DNA of 64,000 bases from Antitrichia curtipendula (Eukaryota > Streptophyta > Bryopsida > Hypnales > Leucodontaceae), in NCBI GenBank assembly GCA_951230915.1, contig OX579639.1, forward strand, positions 11,656,001 to 11,720,000, read 5' to 3'. This document shows, piece after piece, positions 1-10,428 of this stretch. The notes beneath the pieces are model-generated. The model was not told where the DNA came from, made no database searches, and saw only the letters and a program-made list of their open reading frames with translations. Both the position numbers and the translations under genes were made by a program. Positions within the stretch are counted from its first letter, which is position 1, and the number at the start of each line of letters is the position of its first letter.

Positions 1-204
1 AATAAAAAGCCAAATTTTTTATAATTTTTTTCAGAATTTTTTTTTTGAAACAAAAGGACAATTTCCATTGCAATGGGAAACAGTACATCAAACCAGAGGC
101 GAGCCTCGGCGGACTTTTTTACATTTTCAGAAGGCTAAACGAGTATGGTTTTTTCTTTTTTTCAATACTCAACACCCAGGACCAAATGGCACGCAGGAAC
201 AATC

Positions 205-580
205 TCACGTGAACACCCCCATCGGAGGGAGTGCCAAGTTCCAACTCATCTCCATTCTGACCCGTTTGCCGAAGAAGTCCGACTGCAGCCAGGTGTTGTC
301 GAAACGCCTCAAGAAGACCTCAGTCTTGTTCAGATACAACTTGCAGAGTTTGGACGTCTTGAGCCAAGCTAAACGCCCATGATTGACGAACGCCTCCCAC
401 TGTACTCTCTCTACTTTGCCGTTGGGGCCAAGGGGTGTTGCTAAAACACGTAGCATTCCTGTCAAGCCAGGTCACCCAAGTAACCAACCCTCGGAACAGA
501 GACCAAATTGAAGAGCCCTTCTTGAATCTGCGGGGGAGCTTTACTCCCAGTACACATTGTTTCAGAATTTTCATGATCAA
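205..580 (-). pseudogene. Degraded non-LTR retroelement fragment (RT zinc-binding-like region)
   Basis: Two overlapping minus-strand frames without a proper gene context look like the C-terminal part of a plant LINE-type reverse transcriptase polyprotein. One frame (320-580) contains a tryptophan-rich stretch, WSLFRGLVTWVTWLDRNAT, of the style seen just after the zf-RVT zinc-binding domain. The resemblance appears to continue in the other frame (205-465) with a VQWEAFVNHGRLAW stretch. A frame change between the two would mean it is broken. No reverse-transcriptase catalytic motif (YxDD) is visible, so this is at most a truncated, frameshifted remnant. The family assignment rests on pattern memory only and is weak. 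Confidence 0.3.
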
Positions 581-756
581 TTACAAATGCATTCAACATC
601 TTCAAAACCCATGTAATATCACTTCATTTTGCTATTAGAAGGTGTTGTAAACTGCATGTGCTAGCATATACGTATATGCTTAAAGGTAAAGGCAAGTCCA
701 CACAACAATATGGCATGAATGCATAACCACCAATCAAGACCTTTCCAATCTAGTTT

Positions 757-1275
757 CGAATCAATACTTTATGATTCTTGATTTGATGAATGTGGAGGCA
801 TGTAGCACTAATTTGAAGTTAGTTTTTTTGTTTCATAGTTTTGAACTGCAAATTGAATTGCAAATCATCTATACTTGTTGACATTTATTTGGATCCTTAT
901 TATACAATTGACATCCCTAAATGTATTATTAGGGGACATTATGTGAATTCTCATAGTTTTTTAGTTTGGGGTATAACGTACATACTTAGGGGTGCTAGCA
1001 TGTGAGGCTAAGATCTTGAGCCCATGAGCCTAGAAGCCTAGGCACCTATCGTTTATCAATACATTTTGTGGTTGCATGATACCTATGTTGTAGGTACCTT
1101 CCGTGGTTGTAGAGAACCTACTTACACCTAGGTTCAAGGCTCACATTTCTAGGCTCATACACTAGCATCGTCCTTTATTGCAATAGAAGTATGAATATTC
1201 CTCTCATCTCTTCAAGAGAGCGAGTGCTTGAGAAGTGAAAATAAGTTGCTCTTGGTCATCTTACTGACAACATGC
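757..1275 (+). repeat. Direct repeat, copy 1 (partner 2923-3416)
   Basis: This block recurs nearly base for base at 2923-3416, beginning with CAATACTTTATGATTCTTGA and running through a GCTAGCATGTGAGGCTAAGA segment. The partner copy is cut off by the N gap at 3417. No ORF of interest lies inside. The two copies flank two family-B TTAA elements, so the whole 0.7-4.6 kb region looks like a duplicated locus later invaded by elements. Confidence 0.75.
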
Positions 1276-1429
1276 AAAGTGAGGATACTCACCAGAGTTG
1301 ATTGTAAAGTATGTGCAACGAGGGACTGCAAGTTGGGGTTTCAAAAAAACTAGAGGACGAAACTCCTTGAAGCACTCAACCTTGGTCTCGTTGAATTTGA
1401 TGTTGTGTTTTCTTTTTTACATTTCTTAG

Positions 1430-1545
1430 TTAACCCATAAAGGACGTCGAGGACGTTCTGGCCAATGAATGACAAAGAATCTCTTCATGTAGGACAAAAG
1501 TGCAACTATTCATCTTTCCAATTTTGTGTGAAAAGCTCTGGGGGT
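1430..1545 (-). repeat. Family B TTAA element, truncated, inverted orientation
   Basis: The sequence starts at TTAACCCATAAAGGACG and matches the reverse complement of the right end of the family B copy at 2207-2877, including the segments around GGCCAATGAATGACAAAG and GTGCAACTATTCATC. The other end is missing. The roughly 80 bp immediately upstream (1348-1429) is shared with the upstream flank of the 2207 copy, although the two elements lie in opposite orientation. Confidence 0.6.
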
Positions 1546-2206
1546 GCACTTAGTTCTACTACAACAACCCACGTGCAAACAAGTGGTTTCTAATAAACTA
1601 TAATTTCAACCTAAAATTTTGAGCATTGTTTAATAATGACTATAAGTTTCTATTGCCAAAATTTCCAACTCAAATAAAATATGAAATGATTTCTAGAAGA
1701 GGTTGAAAATGAACTAAAATGGAATATTTTTCAACTCAAATAATTATGGAGAATACATTTAGATGACCATTGAATCAATATTCAACTCAAAATGAGCTTT
1801 CAATAGAAAGTTATTTTTAGGAATTTTTTGTTCATTTTTTAGACAATTTTTTCTTATATAATATAGGGGTGTGAAAGTTATTTTTTAGTTCTATAGTGTA
1901 TCTTTTTACTTCAAAAATTTGTAACTAATTATTATTAACAAATAAAAATACCAATAATTCAAAATATAAACTTTCAAAGTAGAAAAATCTATTTACATAT
2001 ATATATAATTATTATTTATTTTATTTAAAATTCAAAATTCAAAAAGTATATAGGGGGTCCAAAGTTTTGTTTGCACATGGTTTCTAATGGATATTCTAAG
2101 TGACCCCCCTGAGGATTTTAGAAAAAATAGAGGACGAAATTCCTTGAAGCACTCAACCTTAGTTTCATTGAATTTGGTGTTGTGTTTTCTTTTGTACAAT
2201 TCTTAG

Positions 2207-2877
2207 TTAACCCTTAAACAATGGGCTTATAACCGTGGAAATCATATGATTTGTCACTATGTGAATTGTTGGATTAAAATATTGCAAAAGCACTCATTGG
2301 AAGACAAGCTACTATAGATGATCTTCCCTTTTCGCACAAAATTGGGAGGATGAATAGTTGCACTTCTGTTTGACAGGAAAGTGCCCCTTGATTCCACTCG
2401 TACAGATGTAGTATTGCAAAAAGGGCTATACTAGCTAATATTCTTGCAGTATTGTATATAATACTACGCTTATACGAAGACAATAACAATTTCTTTTTTA
2501 AATTCTAATATTGCGTTTATATTGTATTAATACTTTGTTTCTTAAAAATAGGATACTTATTGTTTAAATATTTTTCAATTGCAAATTGTCAACAAACACT
2601 CCTTTTCTTAATACTTTTGCAGTACTGCATGTAGTACTGCGCTTAAGTTTTTTAATTAAGTGCAGTACAACATTTATATACACTAAATATTGCTAAATTG
2701 TAATATTGCAAGAGTATTAATTAGGTACTCTATTGTTAAACCTCTCCATGGGTACAAATGCAGTAATGCAAGGATATTGAAAAAAGTAGGCTCATTTTTG
2801 TAGGACTGAATCCTGCAAGGAGAGATTCTTTGTCATTCATCGGCCAGAAAACGTCCTCAGCAGCGTTTAAGTGTTAA
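2207..2877 (+). mobile_element. Family B TTAA element with an internal insertion
   Basis: Ends are TTAACCCTTAAAC and GTTTAAGTGTTAA, imperfect terminal inverted repeats each bounded by TTAA. Comparison with the copy split at 59430-62438 shows a core of about 230-250 bp. Here the core is interrupted at about 2370-2812 by extra AT-rich DNA carrying repeated GCAGTA/GTATTGCA motifs. No transposase ORF is present, so it is non-autonomous. Confidence 0.6.
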
Positions 2878-2922
2878 ACTCCTTCCTCTAACACCCCTTC
2901 TACACAGCTAGGATTCACTTTA

Positions 2923-3416
2923 CGATTCAATACTTTATGATTCTTGATTTGATGAATGTGGAGGCATGTAGCACTAATTTGAAGTTAGTTTTGTTTCTCC
3001 ATAGTTTTGAACCGCAAATTAAAATGCAAATCATCTATACTTGTTGACATTTACTTTGATCCTTATGGTACAATTGACATCCCTAAATGTATGATTTGGA
3101 TACATATTGTGAATTTTCCTAGCTTATTAGTTTGGGGGTATAATATACATACTTAGGGGCGCTAGCATGTGAGGCTAAGATTTTGAACCCATGAGCATTG
3201 AAGCCTAGGCACCTATCGGTTATCAATACATTTTGTGGCTACAGGATACTTATATTGAAGGCACTTTCCATGGTTGTAGAGAACCTACTTACACCTAGGC
3301 TCAAGGCTCACACGCTAATGTTGTCATTTATTGCATAGAAGTATGAACATTCCTCTCAACTCTTCAAGAGACTGACTACTTGACAAGTGAAAATAAGTTG
3401 CTCTCGGTCATTTTAC
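2923..3416 (+). repeat. Direct repeat, copy 2 (partner 757-1275), cut by gap
   Basis: Second copy of the block at 757-1275, same orientation, with scattered substitutions and small indels. It runs directly into the N gap, at a point equivalent to about 1264 in copy 1. The gap may therefore reflect assembly difficulty at this repeat. Confidence 0.75.
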
Positions 3417-3616
3417 NNNNNNNNNNNNNNNNNNNNNNNNNNNNNNNNNNNNNNNNNNNNNNNNNNNNNNNNNNNNNNNNNNNNNNNNNNNNNNNNNNNN
3501 NNNNNNNNNNNNNNNNNNNNNNNNNNNNNNNNNNNNNNNNNNNNNNNNNNNNNNNNNNNNNNNNNNNNNNNNNNNNNNNNNNNNNNNNNNNNNNNNNNNN
3601 NNNNNNNNNNNNNNNN
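3417..3616. other. Assembly gap (200 N)
   Basis: Exactly 200 consecutive N. The round number suggests a placeholder of unknown true size. Any open frame read across it is meaningless. Confidence 0.98.
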
Positions 3617-4092
3617 CAAACCACAATCAATATCTAATCTGACACCAATGGAGTGATTAGTGACCTCATTAGGAACATCCAACTTTTTCAGTGTTATTCA
3701 TTGTAGGAAGTGACTTTTCATGGCATTCCACATTAGAAATTATTGTGACTACTTTCGGTGATTAAGATGAGCATATTGGATACACTTTTTTTTGGTTACG
3801 GGGCAACCTGTAGACCATGTTGGGAAGATCACTTCAGAAATACATATCTAATTCACACTTTGTTTGAAAAATAAAATTTCAATTGCTCTCACTATTTATC
3901 AAACTTATCTTTGTGTGGTGGAAAAAAAATTGAAAATTTCAGCAATGGCATGAGGGCAGACTCCTAATTCTGACCACAATGGGCTATTTTACCTTACAAG
4001 ATCTTATGGTTATATGTGTCAAAAAAAGTTTATTTCAAAAAAATTGTACTTGGACAAGAAATGGCAGTTCTCGAGTGTTTTTGGTGAAAACA
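3617..4092. other. AT-rich intergenic DNA, no gene seen
   Basis: No coding signal. The stretch 3640-3800 resembles the interiors of the inverted-repeat elements at 14730-15247 and about 60288-60816. It may therefore be the remnant of a related element whose left end lies in the N gap. Confidence 0.4.
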
Positions 4093-4507
4093 TAAGGTAG
4101 GAGGCTCTGAAAGCGAGCGGGCATTTAGAACTGCTCATGTAGACTCGCCTGAAATGGACATAAGGTGGTCTTTAAATGGATCTTCTGTAGTCATTGAATG
4201 GATTGGTAAAAGAAATATTATTTATTGCAAGAGCCAATCATTCTCTTTGTTTTCCCATTTCTCTTTTGAAACTGCATCTGAACGGTTTATGGAAGACCTA
4301 GGGTCATAAATAGGGACCTATGACTCATTACGTTTGAAAATTCATAAGTAATTCAAAAATGCTTCAAAAAATATGAAACAACTTGTGTTATGATCACAAT
4401 CTATTTTTCTTTGTCTGAAAAATGAGCTAATAATAATCTCATACAAGAAACCACATGAAAAAGGCAGACCAGCCCTTAGATGCTCGCTTTCAGAGCCTCC
4501 TACCTTA
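4093..4507. mobile_element. Family C MITE with perfect 26-bp terminal inverted repeats
   Basis: The left end, TAAGGTAGGAGGCTCTGAAA plus six more bases (4093-4118), is the exact reverse complement of 4482-4507. The 415-bp interior has no ORF. The segment around 4335-4390 is also found inverted at about 16130-16190 and, degraded, near 6650 and 13070, which identifies a family. Other members carry full TTAA at both ends; here the ends read ATAA and TTAG. Confidence 0.85.
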
Positions 4508-4619
4508 GTCATGAAACTATAGGGGTTAAACTCCTTCCTCTAACACCCCTTCTACACAGCTGGGGTTCACTTTACGACTAAGTTAACTCTACTAGGATGC
4601 GTAAGTCTTATGAATGAAT

Positions 4620-5060
4620 TTGTAAGCTCATGGGGAAGGGAATCTCGAGGGTTTATTTTGTGCCGATGGTGCCCCAAGCATGGGACTGGGATGCCAGTTG
4701 GCCAAGGGGGGCAAACGAAGGAGCACCTCAAATGTATGGGAGGGTGCTATTGCCAGCATGGGGGACTGATGCTGGAATTCCTCTGGACCTCGGGCCTCGT
4801 ACCCCCACCCCTCCCGGCCCGCTCTGCGCCTCCCGTTGCTTGTGGTTCTTGTCCCTCTCGCTGGGCCCCACTTGATCATCACAGACCCTGCTGCTGCCCT
4901 CCGCTTCCCCCTTTGCATGGTTTTGTCTAGTTGCATGATTGGTTGGGGATCAAATTGCATGGGCCCGCGAGTAGGAATTGGTGTGTTTTTGTTCGCACTC
5001 GGGGGGGGGCCGGGGTTGGGGGGGCCGGGAGCCCCCAATTGCCTATGCTGATATGCTCCA
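4620..5060. other. GC-rich island of unknown origin
   Basis: About 440 bp of clearly higher GC than its surroundings, with C runs near 4800-4910 and a G run near 5001-5008. Overlapping frames are open on both strands (for example 4610-4930 + and 4628-5038 -), as expected from few AT-rich stop codons rather than from a gene. No known domain, splice pattern or RNA gene is recognised. It could be a captured exon fragment or a remnant of a GC-rich repeat. Confidence 0.5.
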
Positions 5061-5321
5061 TGTGCGACCCAGTGGTGTTGGATTCTGGGGATCGGAGAAG
5101 CTTGTGAATCAGAAACAACACAACAATCGTACTACAGTAACCAGATAATAACCACAATTCTCTTTGACCCATCATGTTCCTCGTACAGTAGAGAATCTAA
5201 AAGATATCACCCCCTTTGCTACTAGTAGTACGGGAGTAGTTTTAAAATAAAAATTGCTGCTGGGAGAAGGCCTTGGATCATTAGAAGCTACCCAGAGGAA
5301 GTTTGAGGAAATACCGTTGGC

Positions 5322-5911
5322 TTAACCCCTAAAGCCCCAAGGGTGTTTTCTGCCAAAAACAACTCAATACTACCACTTCTGCTGTATTCACTTAAGGAAA
5401 CCAATTTTTTTGGTTTTTTGAGGGTGTTTAATTAAACCATAGGATCTTGTACTTAACTTGTCTGAGATCATGTAGTAAAAATTTCATCAAATTTCACCGT
5501 ACGGATTGGAAGATATTAGCATTCAAAGTTGACCAAAAAAAAATTCCAAGAAGATGCTTAAATTGCCCAAAAAACTAAGATTGTCCATAACTTTCTCATC
5601 CCTAGTCCAAATAGAATGAATCAAAGATTCACGTATAGGTAAAAACATAATCTTTTAGGAAAAAATTCAAAAAAATTATTTTGACTTTTTATAATTTTTT
5701 TGGGCTGCCCGAGAATCTCCATTTCTTGCTCATTGTGCCATAACTTTTTCATCCGGCATCCGATTGAAACAAAAATTATATATCCACAAAGCTCTTGCAA
5801 AGCTACACGACCTCAAAAAATCTCAAAAACTTTCACTTCAAATTGAGACAATAGGAACCTACCCAGACCCAAATTGTCCCCCGAGGAGACAAGTGGGGCT
5901 TTAGGGGTTAA
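5322..5911 (+). mobile_element. Family A TTAA element, subfamily A1 (590 bp)
   Basis: The ends TTAACCCCTAAAGCCCC (5322-5338) and GGGGCTTTAGGGGTTAA (5895-5911) are perfect 17-bp inverted repeats. There is no ORF. Diagnostic interior: TAGGATCTTGTA near the left, GATATTAGCATTCAAAG in the middle, GGAACCTACCC near the right. Copies at 21495-22082 (inverted) and 39357-39969 are the closest relatives. Confidence 0.9.
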
Positions 5912-7085
5912 TGGAAAAGCTAGCTATTGCTATATGGACACAATTTTTTTTTAAGCTTATTGTGGTAGCAATAGCTAGTTTTTTTATTAAGCCGGTAGCA
6001 ATAACTATCCCTCTATGGATTTTAATGTGGACAATACCAATTATTCACCCATATTAAGAGCATCCCCTATGGTCCTTCAAATGGTTGAATGCAGTGATAG
6101 TTTTAAAGTTTGATAAGTTTTGCCTTGAGATGAAATCCCCTAGGAACCCCTCATTATTAGGTGCACCATTCTTTTGAGCTTGTTGAATTCTAATGATTGT
6201 TGTGTTGTGTGGGCTCTCTTTGGTGAGCCCTTCAAAATGAAAAGACAAGGCAAAATATTGCCATGATTGTATATCGACTCTCTTTCATTGTCAAATTGGT
6301 CCTCACGCCTTCGTCCATCTCCCTTTTCTAGAATGAGGTATCGGGCACTTGTGATACATCGCAGGCATTCTCATACATGCTTCAAATGCCAAATCATTTG
6401 GGAGGGTCACTTTTTGTCAATTTAGAGGGCCAAAATTTAAAGGGCCATAAGGGATGTTCTAAATAACCATTTTGGTGTAGTTGTACTACACCGAGGTAGG
6501 ATCGAGGTTCTAAGAACATCCCCTAATATAGAGGTACATATTGCTTTCTTCAATATACCAATTGCAATCTTCATAGTATCAAAAGTGAACATATATGAGA
6601 AAAGAAGCTTTTAGAGCCTCATATGATTCTTGTTTCAAAATTCATAACAAATTCTTTGAAGATAAAAAAATTTAAAACAACTTGGATTGGATGCCAATTC
6701 TATATGTATTTTAAGAAAATTATTTAAAATAACCAAACTCTCCAAAATAGCAAATGAATTGGCAAAGGGTTACTTCGTGGACCTCCTACCTTAGTCCAAG
6801 GCAACCTTTTTTTTTTGGCACCATGGGACTAGATTGCATCATCTTAAACTAAATCCCTACTTTATGTCAAATACAAATAGTGTTTTTCTTACACAAAAAA
6901 AATTCCATTTGTATTTCAACCCCTTAAACCCTAAGTCCATTTTTTTGTTGTTAGAAACCACTTAAAAATTTTAAACATTTGTTTCTTTTGAAGATCCAAC
7001 CAAAAAATCTTGCAGTAGACTAGTATAAGAATGTCTAGAAGATGTTTGAGAAACTTTGACCATATTGATCACAAGATATAAGCAC
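5912..7085. other. AT-rich intergenic DNA with a degenerate family C-like element
   Basis: No gene. At about 6494-6795 the ends read GAGGTAGGATCGAGG and CCTCCTACCTTAG, and the interior near 6650 resembles the family C interior. This is probably a decayed family C copy. Confidence 0.4.
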
Positions 7086-8003
7086 TTAACCCCTAAAGGC
7101 CCATTGTCCCCTTAGGGGACAGAATGGATTTGGGACAGGTTCCTATGACCTCAAGTTTTAATGAAAAATTTTGAAACTTTCTCATAAGATAGAAAAATTT
7201 ATCAGGTTTGTGGAATATAATTTTTATTTCAATCGATGCTGAAGAGCAAAAGTTATACCACAAAAGCCCAAATTTTCATTTAGTGGGTAGAAAAAGAAAT
7301 CCACAAAAACTTCAAATTTTAAATTTTAAAATCTTATAGATCATATTTTGTCTACATGTAAAGCTTTGATTCATTTCATTTGGATAAGTGATGTAAAAGT
7401 CACAAACAATCTTGTTTTCCGGCAATCTAAGCATCTTTTCAAAAAAATAACTTATAGGATTCATTTATGCATGCAATTTTTACAATTTTTCAAAAACAAT
7501 TGTTTGACAAGGTAAATTTTTCTTTCTAAAACGATTTCATTGTTGGAATTATTCTATTTTAATCCCATCTTAGAGCTATTAACGAACTAGTTTTTCTTTC
7601 AATCTTGGACCTACTTCTACTTAACAATTTTTTAAAGAATGAAAACCAAGTGTTTTTTTTTTTTTTTTAATCTAGACTTTCAACTCAATTCTTCAACACA
7701 AATTTTTTTAATTCAAAGTCCATAGTGCAAGTTTTTTCCACAAATGGTGGTCAAAGTCTTCTAAAATTGCAAGCTAGTGTTCTATTTTGTTTTTTTTAAT
7801 TTCCAACTTTGAATGCTAATATCTCTCAGTATGTGTAGTTAAACTTCATGAAATTTTTACCACATGATCTCATCCATGTAAATTACAAGATCCTATAGTT
7901 AGAATCCTAAAGAAAATATTTTTTGTTTTTTAGGTGAATGCAATAGAAATGGCAATTTTGAGTGGTTTTTGACAAAATAATGGCCTTGGGCCTTCAAGGG
8001 TTC
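7086..8003 (-). mobile_element. Family A TTAA element, subfamily A2, inverted
   Basis: Begins TTAACCCCTAAAGGCCC. The sequence that follows is the reverse complement of the right half of other family A copies (a GGTTCCTATGACC segment near the start). The distal end is degenerate (CCTTCAAGGGTTCAA). It matches, in inverted orientation, the neighbouring fragment at 8004-8750 and the copy at 22706-23587. No ORF. Confidence 0.65.
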
Positions 8004-8750
8004 AAAATAATGGCCTTGGGCCTTGAAGGAAACAAGCTTTTTTTTTATCCCTAGCCTAACTAGATTACAAGGCTTTGAATCCTCTTAATTAAAAAATTTA
8101 TACTTCAAATTGAGAAATTAAATTTGTTTATGTTGATAAATTGAATTAAGAGTTTGTGAAAAAAACACTCAAATCCCCCCTCCAAGATTTCATTCTTTAA
8201 GAGATTATTAAGTTGTAGCAAGTACAAGACAAAAGTAAAAACTAAATTGTTGATAACTCTAACTAAGATGGAATGAAACACACTAGTTCCAACAATGAGA
8301 TTGTTATAGAAAGCAAACTAAACCATGAGAATTTTTTCTTGAAAAATTGTTAAAATCAAGTTCACAAACGGATCCAATTCATTATTTTCACAATAATTTG
8401 CTAAAATTGCCCACAAAACAAAAAACTTCATAACTTTCACATCCCTTATGCAAATGGAACAAATCAAAATTTTCCAAACAGAGAAAAATATAATCTATAA
8501 GGAATTGTTAAAATATTTTAATTGTTTTAAGGTTTTTGTTTTTGCTGTCCACCCTTGCCTATTTTGGACTTATTGTGGCATAAATTTTGCTCCCAAGAAC
8601 TAGTTGACATAAAAAATATATTCCCCAAAAGCTAATCAATTTCCTATCTTATAAATAGTCACCTTAAATAAAAAAATCAAATAATCCTGCCCAAATTTTT
8701 GACCATAGGTACTTGTTGAAAGTCCTAAAAGTCCCTCTTGTGAATTGTTG
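8004..8750 (+). mobile_element. Family A TTAA element, subfamily A2, decayed
   Basis: This stretch matches the right two-thirds of the copy at 22706-23587 (shared segments near AACTAAATTGTTGATA and CAATAATTT/TTGACCATAGG). Its left part and TTAA ends are lost. Together with 7086-8003 it forms a large imperfect inverted repeat. Confidence 0.55.
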
Positions 8751-8971
8751 GAACTTTTAGGTGTTAAATGTGGATGAATTTGCACCAAATTTAGGGTTTA
8801 GGGTGCATGGATATAAGTGAAAAAGTATTTTCAGGTTCATAAGACGGATGAATGTAGAAATACATTGCTTCAGGTATGTTCCCACTGGGGTGTTAGAAGT
8901 GTTGTTTGGAATGTAAATATGGTCCAAAAGTAGGTATACATTCATTCCCAAGACCCTCACTAACAACATCT

Positions 8972-9903
8972 TTAACCCCTAAAGTTCCGTGACTATGTTT
9001 TCACTGAAAACGCTCAAGAACTGCCGTTTTTAGTACAAGTACCAAATTTTTGAAAAAAACTTTTTTTTGACTCATATAACCGTAGGATCTTGTAGTATGC
9101 TGACTGGAGAATATGGGGTAAAAATTTCAGAAATTTCCACCACGTGGATTGCAAGATATAAGCATTCAAAATCACTGAAATCGTTTTTTGACCCCTGCAA
9201 AAAAACGGACAGCTGCACTTCAAAAGCTCACTTTTCTATGAAAAAATGTCCAAAATGGTGGTGCTTCTTTGGATTCTTTTTCCTAAACAAGTTGGCTACA
9301 TGCTTGAAAAATTTCACATCATTTGGAATTGTATAACATATAGGAAAAAAATAGTAAGTAGAATGAAGTAGAGAATGATTCAAAATACTAAATTGTTAAG
9401 AATTTAGATATGAAATTGAAAAATGCCAATCCCAATGGTTGAAATGTTGTATTAAACAATCTACATCCTATGATTTTATTTTTTTCAAAAAATATTGAAA
9501 ATTGAGTAAGATAAAAGACTTCAAAGTTTATTTTAGAGTAGAGATTCCAAAACTGCCCGCAAACTAAAACTCCTCATAACTTTTGACTCATTGGTCAAAA
9601 TGGAATGATTAAAAGCTTTACACGTATAGATAGCTCTGGAAAACCAGTTTCAAATTTTTGTTTCTGAAAAAAGTGATTTTTTCTGATCTGACCTAATTGC
9701 CCGGCTGAGAAAAAAAGGAATATATTAGGCCATAAATTTTGACTCGTATTTCCAAATGTCATAAATTTAGTTCAAATGAAAGGTACTCCTCGTCCACAAC
9801 TTCTATTAAAATTTCAACCTCAAACTTGTAAATCTCTGGCCACATGTACCTGCCCAACTTTTTTATGTTGCCAAATTCTGCAGGCTGGTCCTTTAGGGGT
9901 TAA
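8972..9903 (+). mobile_element. Family A TTAA element, subfamily A3 (932 bp)
   Basis: Bounded by TTAACCCCTAAAG (8972) and CTTTAGGGGTTAA (ending 9903). The interior carries the family signatures CCGTAGGATCTTGTAGTA and GATTGCAAGATATAAGCATT. Open frames at 9014-9336 are incidental. The closest relative is 26349-27297. Confidence 0.85.
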
Positions 9904-9983
9904 CATCCAATGTGAACATACAATTCACCAAATTTCACCAAATTTTTAAGTGACAGCCACCCCAAGTGGCATTGTCTCAATAA

Positions 9984-10220
9984 GGCCGGGGTGAACTGGC
10001 CCTCTTGCTTGTCTTGCCAAAGTCCATCGGAGGGTGCATATAAAAAAAAGCCCCCTATTTTGTGCCATGTAAAATCTATTTCCTACCGCCACCTTGGCTA
10101 ATTTGGGGCCTTGGATTGCAAATATGAATTCAAAATTTGCAAAAAAATTCATGCATGATAAATTTAAAAAAATCAGGGTTTTCCCAAGGGGACAAGCGAG
10201 GGGGTCAGTTCACCCCGACC
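9984..10220. repeat. Foldback element with ~30-bp inverted arms
   Basis: The arm at 9984-10013 (GGCCGGGGTGAACTGGCCCT...) is the reverse complement of 10191-10220 with about three mismatches. The 237-bp unit has no ORF of note. It looks like a small MITE or foldback element unrelated to families A to C. Confidence 0.65.
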
Positions 10221-10350
10221 CTCAAAAAGAAAAAAAGAAACCCTGTTCGAGAGGCTGGGAAGTCTCCACCAAGTTGGGCCTTTGAAAACGAAGTTGGTCC
10301 TGGTCCCCAATCCCCCAACACGGGCTAATGACCAAGCTGCCAGTCTAGGA

Positions 10351-10428
10351 GCAAGTTGATACCTAATTGATACCTAGCAGTATCAAATTGATACCTAGTG
10401 ATCTCAAGTTGATACCTAGTTGATATTG
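10351..10428. repeat. Short degenerate tandem repeat (TTGATACCTA units)
   Basis: The motif TTGATACCTA(G) recurs about five times at irregular spacing of 14-32 bp. Confidence 0.6.

Noticed and set aside
3376..3682. Open frames spanning 3376-3682 on both strands
   Set aside because: They consist almost entirely of the N gap.
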